Program-made: the position numbers and the translations under genes | Notes under the pieces: model-generated | What the model was told of the DNA's origin: nothing | The model's input: the letters and a program-made list of their open reading frames with translations, nothing else | The model's database searches: none | In this document: positions 37,304 through 45,830 of the stretch, piece after piece | How positions within the stretch are numbered: position 1 is the first letter of the stretch | How the letters are laid out: the number at the start of each line of letters is the position of its first letter | Assembly: GCA_017470605.1 (NCBI GenBank) | Contig: JAFUYH010000040.1 | Location: 1-49,672 of the forward strand | From: Treponema sp. | GTDB taxonomy: Bacteria > Spirochaetota > Spirochaetia > Treponematales > Treponemataceae | Length of the DNA: 49,672 bases | Direction: 5' to 3'

Positions 37304-39396
37304 TGGAAATTGATAAATCACTCTTTATAGCAGATTACATTTCCGAATCGCGGGAAATTCTTGATACGCTTGATGACATTGCCATTCAGGCAGTAAAGGA
37401 AAGCCGTAATGCCTACTGTCTTAAAGATATTTTAAGGCACCTTCATACCCTCAAAGGCTCTTCCAGAATGATGGAATATGTTCAGATAGAAAAAGTAATG
37501 AATCATCTGGAAAATGTTTTTAAGAATATAGAAAGCAATCAGACAGAAATTTCCACAAAAACAATCCAGCTTTTAATGGGTGTTTCTCAGGTAATCCATA
37601 CCGTAATTGATTCTCTGGAAAAAGGAGGAGACGGTACTTTTGCAGAATATGAAGAAGTCTTACAAAGCATAGATAAGGCAATGGAAGATGAAGACTTTAA
37701 AACTGATTTTGTAAAGAACAAAGATAAAGAAGCTGATTCAAAATCTGCAGAAGAAAATGCCGGCGCGGAAAATTCAGATTTCTTCCATGATTCCCAGACT
37801 ATTAAAGTTCAGATTTCTCAAATTGACTCAATTTTGCAGTCTCTTGATAAACTGATAATGCGTCAGATTAAACTTAAAAACGAAATTGAAAGCCTCAAGA
37901 TTAATTCCAGTTCAGACGGATTTCAGGCTTATCAGGAACTTACAGAAAATATTACTGTACTGGAAAATCAGAGCGTAGACATTCAGAAAAACATTATTTC
38001 ACTTAGAATGCTTCCTTTTGATATGATTCTGCAGCCAATCAAGCGTTCTATTGTTTCAGAAGCTTTAAAATTAAACAAAAATATAGATTTTGATATTCCC
38101 CACTCAGAAATTACCATAGATAAGGCAATTCTTGAACGGCTCCCTGCCATTCTTATTCACCTTGTCCGTAATTCTATAGACCATGGAATTGAGCCTATAG
38201 AAGAACGAAAAAAGGCAGGAAAATCCGAAAAAGGAAAAATCAGCGTGTCTGTAAGCCAGGTTTCTAACCGCATTTTTGTAAGTGTAAAAGATGACGGAAG
38301 GGGCATAGACTACAAAAAAATTAAGGAAAAGGCTCTGGCCTTATTCCCTGAACGCGAAAGCGAAATTGCAGTGGCAGACGAAACAGAACTTCTGCAGTTT
38401 ATTTTTGTTTCCGGCTTTTCTACAAAAGACGTGCAGACAGAACTTTCTGGCCGCGGAATCGGGCTGGACGTTGTACGCACAGAAATGGATAAACTTAAGG
38501 GAAAAATTACTGTACGCTCTCAGCTGGGAAAAGGCACAGAATTTGAACTTTCTCTGCCGGCTTCTCTTGCAACTCAGGACGGTCTTTTTGTAAGCGTTTC
38601 AGACAATTCATATCTTATTCTTTCTCATTATATAAAAGAAATCCTTACAGTTCACAAAACAGATTTCCTGCGTCTTCAGCATGGGCCTGTTTTAAATGTT
38701 CATAATGAACTTATTCCTATTTATGACTTTGATATTATCAATGCAAATTCAGAAAAAAAGGCTTCTACTAACAATGAAATTTCTGTAGTAATCCTTGAAT
38801 ATTTGAACAGGAAAATCGGCGTAATGGTAGATAAAATCCTGCATTATGGAACCGTTGTAATTAAGCCTGTTCCACCGCTTTTAAAGGATTTTAACGCCCT
38901 GCAAGGGGTTGTTTTTGATGAAAATTACCGCATTATTCCGGTTCTGAACATTCCAGACACAATCAGCCGCTTTAGGGTAACAAATGTGTATGACGTAAAG
39001 AATCTAGAAGTACGAAAAATGCCAAAAATTCATTCCGTACTGGTTGTAGATGATTCACACACAACCCGCCACATTGAGCAGATTATTCTGGAAGCAGAAA
39101 ACTACAATGTTTCTACTGCGGTAGACGGAATTGACGCCCTTGAAAAATTAAAGGAACATAAATTTGACCTTGTTATTACAGATGTAAAAATGCCACGAAT
39201 GGACGGTTTTGTACTTCTTCATAATATCCGTCATAAAGAAGAGCTTAAAGATATTCCTGTAATTATGATTTCTTCTGTGTTTGAAAGCGACACTTACGAA
39301 AAAGCCTCAAAACTGGGTGCCCAGGGCTATATTGTAAAGTCAGATTTTGAACGAGAAAGTCTTACTGCAAAGGTAAAGGAGCTGCTGCATGAATAA
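37303..39396 (+). CDS. cheA: CheA histidine kinase with C-terminal receiver (FrzE-like)
   Basis: A 697-aa hybrid: HPt (1-120) with phospho-His48 in LRHLHTLKGSSRM; linker; dimerisation helices (~165-245); ATPase (~245-420) with LVRNSIDHGIEP (N box), VKDDGRGIDYKK (G1), SGFSTKD (F box), LSGRGIGLDVV (G2); a CheW-like P5 (~425-560); and a receiver (~575-697) with VVDDSHTTRHIEQI and phospho-Asp627 in ITDVKMPRMDG. No CheY-binding P2 is evident. Start ATG 37303 overlaps the cheR stop by one base. No stand-alone CheY gene exists in the operon; the cyclase gene next door is the evident output. Confidence 0.93.
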   Translation: MEIDKSLFIADYISESREILDTLDDIAIQAVKESRNAYCLKDILRHLHTLKGSSRMMEYVQIEKVMNHLENVFKNIESNQTEISTKTIQLLMGVSQVIHTVIDSLEKGGDGTFAEYEEVLQSIDKAMEDEDFKTDFVKNKDKEADSKSAEENAGAENSDFFHDSQTIKVQISQIDSILQSLDKLIMRQIKLKNEIESLKINSSSDGFQAYQELTENITVLENQSVDIQKNIISLRMLPFDMILQPIKRSIVSEALKLNKNIDFDIPHSEITIDKAILERLPAILIHLVRNSIDHGIEPIEERKKAGKSEKGKISVSVSQVSNRIFVSVKDDGRGIDYKKIKEKALALFPERESEIAVADETELLQFIFVSGFSTKDVQTELSGRGIGLDVVRTEMDKLKGKITVRSQLGKGTEFELSLPASLATQDGLFVSVSDNSYLILSHYIKEILTVHKTDFLRLQHGPVLNVHNELIPIYDFDIINANSEKKASTNNEISVVILEYLNRKIGVMVDKILHYGTVVIKPVPPLLKDFNALQGVVFDENYRIIPVLNIPDTISRFRVTNVYDVKNLEVRKMPKIHSVLVVDDSHTTRHIEQIILEAENYNVSTAVDGIDALEKLKEHKFDLVITDVKMPRMDGFVLLHNIRHKEELKDIPVIMISSVFESDTYEKASKLGAQGYIVKSDFERESLTAKVKELLHE

Positions 39397-41251
39397 TTCC
39401 GAAAAGAAAACAATATATGTTGTAGAAGCTTCGCGTGTACTTTCTAAACTCATTAGTACAGAGTTAAGAGAAGAGGGTTATAACGTAGAAATATTCAAAA
39501 ATGGACTGGAAGCCTTGAAGGCCATTGTTTCCGGCAATCCGGACTGTATTGTTGCAGATAAAATTCTTCCTGTTATTGACGGAATGCAGTTGTGCAAAAT
39601 TATGAAGGAGGGGTCAAATAAAAATGCAATTCCTTTTATTTTGTTTTCTGCAGAAGAGTCAGTTTTAGATTTCTGGTCAAATGCAACCGGCGCAAATAAA
39701 GTTGTCTCAATTTCTCAGGCAGAGTTTGATGAGCTTATAGAAAGCGTAAATTCTCTGTTGAAATATAATTATATAGAAACAAATGCATTTTATAAGTCAG
39801 AAGCTCTGGAAAGGCAGGAAATTGAATCTACAATGTCAGATGAAGAAAAACTGATGCTCTGGATTGTAGACGCAATGGATAAAAGTGAATTCTTCCTTAA
39901 CATGGTGCGTAATATCATAGATTTATATGCTTATGTAAAAGAGATAGAAGTGCTTGTTCCTAAGCTTTTTGAAATGCTCTACAATATTTGTGATTTTGAT
40001 GTTGCCATTCTTATTCTGGATAACAAAACGGCAAAAGTTTTTAAGGCGGGAACAGAACATATTTCAAAAGAAAATCTGGAAGAACTGTGGAATATCTGCA
40101 AGGCTGATTATGAACAGAAGGCTAGAAAAAATCACACAATCACTTATGAAGATTCAGAAATTACCGGTATAGTGACTGCCAGAGATAAAAACGGCAGATA
40201 CGAATCTTACAGAGACTACACTCTTAGGGCGGGAGATTCTTTTATAGGCACGCTGCATCTTGTTTCTACCAGAAAAAAGATTTTCAATTATAAAGTTCAG
40301 TCTTCTATAGAATACATCATGCCTTCTCTTGCATACATCCTGCAGGAGTCGCTCCACCATGAAACGGTTTCTCTTTCAGAAAAAAAACTCCGGGCTGCCT
40401 TTTCAAAATTTGTTCCGGAAGAAATTATCAAGGAAATGATAAATTCCAATGATACCGAAGCCAAGGCAAACTTAAATGAAAAGCGGGAAGTTGTTATTTT
40501 AATGTGTGATATCCGCAGTTTTACTTCTATCAGTGAAATAAATCAGCCGGAGGACGTTGTAGGTTTTTTGAACGCTTACTTTACTCACATGGTAAATATT
40601 GTGACTAAGTATGGCGGTACGGTAGATAAATTTATTGGTGATGCAATTATGGTTCTTTTTGGTGCGCCGGTTTCTTATAACGATAATGCCCAGAGAGCCG
40701 TAAATGCGGCAATAGAAATGTATGCCCAGTTGGATCAGATTCCATGTTCCCAGCTTAAATTCCCGGAAGGTGTAAAGCTGGATATAGGAATTGGTATTCA
40801 CTACGGTGATGTAATTGTAGGTAATATTGGAAGTATAGATAAAACCAGCTACACAGTAATTGGAGACACCGTAAACCTTGCTTCCCGTCTGGAAGGCCTT
40901 ACTAAACTGTATGGCGCAAAGGTTATTATTTCGCAGGCGGTTCGCGAAGAACTTTCTGCAGAAATGAATGTCTTATTGCTGGATTCCGTAAAGGTAAAAG
41001 GAAAAAAGGAAAGCGTTCAAATTTATCGTGCAGATGAAAAGCCGCTTCCTTCTGCCTTTACAGAAGCCTATTCTAAAGGTTTTAAATCTTATACAGAAGG
41101 GGCATTTTCTCTTGCAAAGCCTTACTTTGAATCTGCCCTGCAAACATTACCGCAAGATAAAGCCACCCAGCTTATGATTGAACGTTGTAATAAGTTTATT
41201 GTTAATAAACCGGAAAATTGGGATGGTGCTGTTGCACTTACTTCAAAGTAA
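39389..41251 (+). CDS. Receiver-linked class III adenylate cyclase
   Basis: A 620-aa protein. Receiver 1-125 with phospho-Asp57 (DCIVADKILPVIDG); the acidic pair is reduced to VVEAS. Residues ~150-330 form a GAF-like/sensor region. The cyclase domain (~365-545) has both metal Asp residues (Asp374 in MCDIRSFTS, Asp418 in FIGDAIM), Lys414 and Asp493 that select adenine, and Asn496/Arg500 (VNLASR) for the transition state, so ATP, not GTP, is the expected substrate. A TPR-like tail follows (EAYSKGFKSYTEGAFSLAKP). It overlaps cheA by 8 bases, implying cAMP is the output of the pathway. Confidence 0.9.
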   Translation: MNNSEKKTIYVVEASRVLSKLISTELREEGYNVEIFKNGLEALKAIVSGNPDCIVADKILPVIDGMQLCKIMKEGSNKNAIPFILFSAEESVLDFWSNATGANKVVSISQAEFDELIESVNSLLKYNYIETNAFYKSEALERQEIESTMSDEEKLMLWIVDAMDKSEFFLNMVRNIIDLYAYVKEIEVLVPKLFEMLYNICDFDVAILILDNKTAKVFKAGTEHISKENLEELWNICKADYEQKARKNHTITYEDSEITGIVTARDKNGRYESYRDYTLRAGDSFIGTLHLVSTRKKIFNYKVQSSIEYIMPSLAYILQESLHHETVSLSEKKLRAAFSKFVPEEIIKEMINSNDTEAKANLNEKREVVILMCDIRSFTSISEINQPEDVVGFLNAYFTHMVNIVTKYGGTVDKFIGDAIMVLFGAPVSYNDNAQRAVNAAIEMYAQLDQIPCSQLKFPEGVKLDIGIGIHYGDVIVGNIGSIDKTSYTVIGDTVNLASRLEGLTKLYGAKVIISQAVREELSAEMNVLLLDSVKVKGKKESVQIYRADEKPLPSAFTEAYSKGFKSYTEGAFSLAKPYFESALQTLPQDKATQLMIERCNKFIVNKPENWDGAVALTSK

Positions 41252-41303
41252 TGTGAACGGGTTTTGCCGTCCGCTTAGTTTTACCATATAAAGAGAGGTA
41301 TAT

Positions 41304-43163
41304 ATGAGTTTAAAAGAAAAACTAAAAAAGAAGAAAGAGGAATCCACGGAAGACGTAAATTTCGGGAAGCAGGTCTTTAACAAATTGCTTCTTCCTGTTG
41401 TGATTTTTGAAATCATAACAATGACTCTGTGTATTTTGCTGGGTGATATTCCTTTGCCCAAACTTACAGGAACAATTGTTTCCGGTGTAATAGTTTGTCT
41501 GGTAATAAATATTATTGCCCTTTCTATTGCCGTAAACATTGCGAGTCAGTCTATAACAGAAGATTTAGTTTCGTTTTATAACGATGAAACAACTGTAAAA
41601 GAAAGAACCAAGCTGATGAAGCAGTTAATGGCCATGCCTCCAAAAATTGGTATAATTGTACTTGCAACTTTTGCCATAACAGGTACAATTTGGGCTGTTC
41701 TCTGTACAAATAATGATAAATTAAATCAAGACTCATATATTTTATTCGGTTTGGGAATTCTGATAGGAACTTATTATGCCACAATCTATGCAATAACAGG
41801 AGTGACCCAGAAAATCTGTTCACACCATGCTGCCGCAATTGTTGCAAAAGGCGTTTCCAAAACAGAAGTAGAAAAAAATCATACTTTTGGAACAAAATCT
41901 GCCTTAATTACAGTTATGCACATCTTTTTGCCAATTCTGCTGGCAAGCCTTTCTGTGTTTATACTGGCATGGCGGGCAACCGTTTCTTACATTTCAATCA
42001 AACTGGTTTTTAAAAAGCTGATTATAATTGGCATTGCAAGCGGAATTCTCTATCACATTTTCTCAGATTCTCTTTTTAAGAGAATGATGCGCTCCATAAA
42101 TAACATGACAGATTTGCTGGGCGGAATTAACAGAGAAAATCTGCACAAAGTAAAAGCAGAAGGAACCGACCTTTCAAACGAATTCATGTACAATGTTTAC
42201 CTCATCAATACAATCATCAGCATTCTGCAGAAGATTCTTAAAGAAAGTCAGAGAATCAGTATGGATGTAATTGAATCCAGTAACGAACTTTCTGTTATTT
42301 CCCGCGAAACTGCCGTTACCTCTCTTGAGCAGACTTCGGGAATAAAGGAACTTCTTTCTGCAATGGAAGAAACAGATACTCTTTCTAAAAATATTGCAGA
42401 AAAGATAGGTGAAGTTTCAATTGTTGCAAAACGCACTACAGAAAATATTAATGACGGTTTTGATATTCTTAAGCAGAATATGCAGAAACTGGACGAAATC
42501 AAACGTGCAAATGACGTTACTGTAGAAGGAATTAAAAAACTTACAGAAAAAGTTTCCGGTATTTCTGATATTGCAAGAATCATCAATTCTATTGCAGACC
42601 AGACAAATATCATCGCCTTTAATGCAGAACTTGAAGCATCTAGTGCCGGTGAAGTTGGAGAAAACTTCTCTCTTGTTGCAAACGAAATCCGTCGTCTTAC
42701 AAACTCTACTATTAAATCTACAGAAGAAATCAGGAACCGCATTATAGAAATTCAACATTCTTCAGATGAACTTCTGCTTTCTTCTCAGAACGGAAGTAAA
42801 AAGATTCTGGACGGAAACCAGATTATTAATGATTTAAGCCTCAGGTTTGAAGAACTAAAACAGTCTTCAGAAAGTATGGACTATGCTTCAGAAGATATTA
42901 AGAAGATTATTGAACAGCAGACCGCTTCTTTTGCTCAGATTGTAATTACTTTGCGCCAGATTTCAGAAGCAGCAGAAACTTTCTCTGGTTCAACTCAGAA
43001 AATCAGCGATTCAGCACAGAACCTGTGTACAATTTCAACAAATCTTAAAAATCTCCAGCCTGAAGATGATGATATTGATGAAGAAAATGATGATGGAAGA
43101 GATGCCCAGGCTGCTGTAGATGCAATAGCAGAGACAATGAATCAATTACAAGAAGCGAGGTAA
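41304..43163 (+). CDS. Chemoreceptor with polytopic membrane sensor, divergent tip
   Basis: A 619-aa methyl-accepting protein. The N-terminal ~270 residues have about six hydrophobic segments (e.g. LLLPVVIFEIITMTLCILLG, IVSGVIVCLVINIIALSIAV, IGIIVLATFAITGTIWAVLC, LIIIGIASGILYHIF) and no large extracytoplasmic domain, so signals are sensed in or near the membrane. The signalling hairpin tip reads IADQTNIIAFNAELEASSAG (~430-449), not the classical L-L-A-L-N-A-A-I-E-A-A-R-A-G. Next gene starts 4 bases after. GAGAGGT lies before the ATG. Confidence 0.9.
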   Translation: MSLKEKLKKKKEESTEDVNFGKQVFNKLLLPVVIFEIITMTLCILLGDIPLPKLTGTIVSGVIVCLVINIIALSIAVNIASQSITEDLVSFYNDETTVKERTKLMKQLMAMPPKIGIIVLATFAITGTIWAVLCTNNDKLNQDSYILFGLGILIGTYYATIYAITGVTQKICSHHAAAIVAKGVSKTEVEKNHTFGTKSALITVMHIFLPILLASLSVFILAWRATVSYISIKLVFKKLIIIGIASGILYHIFSDSLFKRMMRSINNMTDLLGGINRENLHKVKAEGTDLSNEFMYNVYLINTIISILQKILKESQRISMDVIESSNELSVISRETAVTSLEQTSGIKELLSAMEETDTLSKNIAEKIGEVSIVAKRTTENINDGFDILKQNMQKLDEIKRANDVTVEGIKKLTEKVSGISDIARIINSIADQTNIIAFNAELEASSAGEVGENFSLVANEIRRLTNSTIKSTEEIRNRIIEIQHSSDELLLSSQNGSKKILDGNQIINDLSLRFEELKQSSESMDYASEDIKKIIEQQTASFAQIVITLRQISEAAETFSGSTQKISDSAQNLCTISTNLKNLQPEDDDIDEENDDGRDAQAAVDAIAETMNQLQEAR

Positions 43164-43167
43164 AATA

Positions 43168-44961
43168 ATGAAACAGAATAAGAAACATCTTTCACTAGAA
43201 CAAAGGATTCTAAAGGCAAGCCATCTTCCGGATGTTGCTTGCGGAATTATAATTCTTTTGTATACAGTATTTATCCTGAACCTCAACTTTAGAACTCATT
43301 ATCCTATAATTCTTGGCGTAATTATTGGAGTTTTATTTGCTCAGTTCGGCATTTCGCCAATTACCAATCATTTTCTTATGGGTGGAGTTTCAAAAAGAGT
43401 AAAAAAATGGGAAACAGAAGAAACTACTGTAGAAGAGCGCACAAAACTTCTGCTGGCTGTTCATAAACTTCCTGCCAGAAAGCAGTATGAAGCCTTTGGA
43501 TATTTTTTCTTCTGTACTTTCCTTCTGGCTTATGCCTATCACAAACTGCTGAACATGAACATTCAGCTGAATATTGTCAGTATCTGCTGCTGTCTTTTGG
43601 GGGCTTATGTGGCATCTCTTCTGGCACTGGCAAATACTCGCGCAATTTGTAATGAATACGCAACCCGCATTGTAGAAAACGGCATTGATGAAAAGATTCT
43701 GAATACAAAAAATCATTTTGGAACTTCTTATCAGAAAACTTTTACCCTTTACTGTACCATTCCGGTTCTCTGGGGAATTCTTCTTGCCATTATGCTTTTC
43801 TACGTTTATTACTTTAATAACGTTCCGGCAGAAGCAGGCTTTCTTCCTGCAGATGAAACCGGCCCGGGCCTGCGCGGATTTCAGCTTTCTCGTATCGGAA
43901 TGGTTCTTGCAATTAATGCAGTAATCGGAATTGTTTCTGTTTATTCATTCTTAAACAGTATTCTGGTTTCTTCTGGCGCTCTTCAGGGTGCCATGCACCA
44001 CATTATCAAAAATGATATTTTTACGGTTACTCTTGCCCCTACAGACTTTGAAACAGAAGTTTCTTACAACCTTTACCTTGTAAATCAGATTGTATTGCTA
44101 TTCCGCTCTATTCTGGATGATATGCGAAAAATCAGTAATACAATGGTTGTGCCTATTGGAGAACTGTCAGAAATTTCACAGGCAACGGCATCTACTTCTC
44201 TGGAGCAGTCTACCGGTGTAAAAGAAATTCTTGCAACAATGGAAGACACAGACCGTCAGACAAGAAACATTGTAGAAAAAATTGGCGATGTAACAACCGT
44301 TGCAGAAGGTACGGAAAGCAATGTAAATGCAGGTTTTGAAACCCTGCAGTCTAATCTGGATAAGATGACAGAAATTACAGAAGCAAACGTTTCTACAATT
44401 TCTGGAATCCGTGAATTGGGAGAAAAAATCGGAAGCATCTGGGAAATTGTAAAAATCATTAATGATATTGCAGACCAGACCCGAATCATTGCCTTTAATG
44501 CAGAGCTTGAAGCTTCTTCTGCCGGTGATTCCGGTAAAAACTTCCACATTGTTGCCAATGAAGTCCGCCGTCTTGCCGCTGGAATTACAAATTCTGTAGA
44601 CCAGATTAAAGAGCGAATTACAGAAATTCAGCATTCTTCTGATAACCTTATTATTACTTCTGAATCTGGAACAGAAAAAATCCGCGAAGGTCTGGAACTT
44701 TCAGAAAAACTTAAGGAAAAATTCAGCGATATTCAGTCTTCTTCAGAAATTACTGTTGAATCTGCAAATCAGATTAAAGAGATTATTTACCAGCAGTCTG
44801 CCGCTTTTGACCAGATTGTTGCAACTGTTCGTCAGATTTCTTCTGGAATTGAAAACTTTTCTACTTCTACAGGCACTGTTAATAACACTGCACAGAAACT
44901 TAAGGAAGCCGCAAACCTTCTGGAAAATCTGCACACAAGAATTATTACTGCATCAGAATAA
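43168..44961 (+). CDS. Chemoreceptor with polytopic membrane sensor (paralogue)
   Basis: A 597-aa paralogue of the receptor upstream. Six hydrophobic segments in residues 15-285; the loop ETTVEERTKLLLAVHKLP matches ETTVKERTKLMKQLMAMP of the first. The tip IADQTRIIAFNAELEASSAG (~431-450) has Arg in place of the Asn. Both keep ANE(I/V)RRL, the CheA/CheW contact. The two may form mixed arrays. AGCGAGGT is upstream. Ends the chemosensory operon. Confidence 0.9.
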   Translation: MKQNKKHLSLEQRILKASHLPDVACGIIILLYTVFILNLNFRTHYPIILGVIIGVLFAQFGISPITNHFLMGGVSKRVKKWETEETTVEERTKLLLAVHKLPARKQYEAFGYFFFCTFLLAYAYHKLLNMNIQLNIVSICCCLLGAYVASLLALANTRAICNEYATRIVENGIDEKILNTKNHFGTSYQKTFTLYCTIPVLWGILLAIMLFYVYYFNNVPAEAGFLPADETGPGLRGFQLSRIGMVLAINAVIGIVSVYSFLNSILVSSGALQGAMHHIIKNDIFTVTLAPTDFETEVSYNLYLVNQIVLLFRSILDDMRKISNTMVVPIGELSEISQATASTSLEQSTGVKEILATMEDTDRQTRNIVEKIGDVTTVAEGTESNVNAGFETLQSNLDKMTEITEANVSTISGIRELGEKIGSIWEIVKIINDIADQTRIIAFNAELEASSAGDSGKNFHIVANEVRRLAAGITNSVDQIKERITEIQHSSDNLIITSESGTEKIREGLELSEKLKEKFSDIQSSSEITVESANQIKEIIYQQSAAFDQIVATVRQISSGIENFSTSTGTVNNTAQKLKEAANLLENLHTRIITASE

Positions 44962-44988
44962 TTCCCGATGGATTTTATCTAAAGTAGT

Positions 44989-45056
44989 GATATAATTGAG
45001 TGGTAAACCTAAAAATAACGGTTTGCTATAGAATACAGGCTGCCTGGCGGGCGGCC
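44989..45056 (+). promoter_or_regulatory. Extended -10 and 40-bp dispersed repeat (copy 2) before DUF4867
   Basis: TGATATAAT at 44988-44996 is an extended -10. Downstream, 45017-45056 repeats the element of 28574-28613 (AACG(G/C)TTTGCTATA, GGC(T/C)GCCT, GGCGGGCGGCC). It lies in the 5' leader and ends about 38 bases before the gene. Confidence 0.55.
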
Positions 45057-45094
45057 AAATCTGCTAAGCAGATTAACATAGGAGCGTAAAAAAG

Positions 45095-45745
45095 ATGAAA
45101 ATTAAATCAGTGTTCAGTCATGCTTTTGAAAAGTATGGAAAAGTTCTTACAGGTTATGATGTAACAGACCTGCTCAAGAAACTTGATGAAACAACAAAGA
45201 AACCTGACAATGGTACAATCTATGAACCGGGCGATGCTGGTCTTGAAGCCCTTCCTGTTGCAAAAGAATTCAGTGATAACGCTTACGGCGGAATGCCAAT
45301 TCAGGTTGGATACTGCAACGGAAATAATACAAAACTGAACTGTCTGGAATGGCACCGCGGTTCGGAACTTAATATTCCTTCTAACGACATGGTTCTTCTT
45401 CTTGCTCCACTGCAGAGCGTAAAAAACGGCAAACTTGATACTGGTGCTGTTGAAGCATTCTATGTTCCAAAGGGAACAGTTGTTGAAGTTTATGAGACAA
45501 CTCTTCACTATGCACCTTGTAACGCTGTTAAAAACGGTGAAGTTTCTAAGGAAGGCTTCCGTGTAATCATCGTTCTTCCAAAGAATACAAACACAGAAAA
45601 ACCTGCCATTACAGAAAAGAATCTTGAAGACAAGCTGCTTTGGGCACGCAACAAGTGGCTCATTGCTCATCCGGATTCAAATGAAGCAAAGCAGGGCGCT
45701 TTTGTTGGATTGACTGGAATTAATATTGATATCTCTAGGGGATAG
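45095..45745 (+). CDS. DUF4867 family protein
   Basis: A 216-aa protein with AGGAG 10 bases before the ATG. FGYCNGNNTKLNCLEWHRG-like (residues ~70-88 read QVGYCNGNNTKLNCLEWHRG), then NDMVLLLAPLQSV and VEAFYVPKGTVVEVYETTLH and NGEVSKEGFRVIIVLP show a cupin-like double-stranded helix with conserved EWH. DUF4867 proteins accompany sugar isomerase genes in Firmicutes and spirochaetes; a role as a sugar epimerase or lyase-type cupin is inferred. Here it precedes the fucose-isomerase-like gene by 85 bases. Confidence 0.82.
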   Translation: MKIKSVFSHAFEKYGKVLTGYDVTDLLKKLDETTKKPDNGTIYEPGDAGLEALPVAKEFSDNAYGGMPIQVGYCNGNNTKLNCLEWHRGSELNIPSNDMVLLLAPLQSVKNGKLDTGAVEAFYVPKGTVVEVYETTLHYAPCNAVKNGEVSKEGFRVIIVLPKNTNTEKPAITEKNLEDKLLWARNKWLIAHPDSNEAKQGAFVGLTGINIDISRG

Positions 45746-45830
45746 CCTGAAAAACGCTTGTAAGAAATTTCCCCTATTGACTTCTGGCATTAATGTATTA
45801 AATTTAGAATATTATATATAGGAGCAAAAA

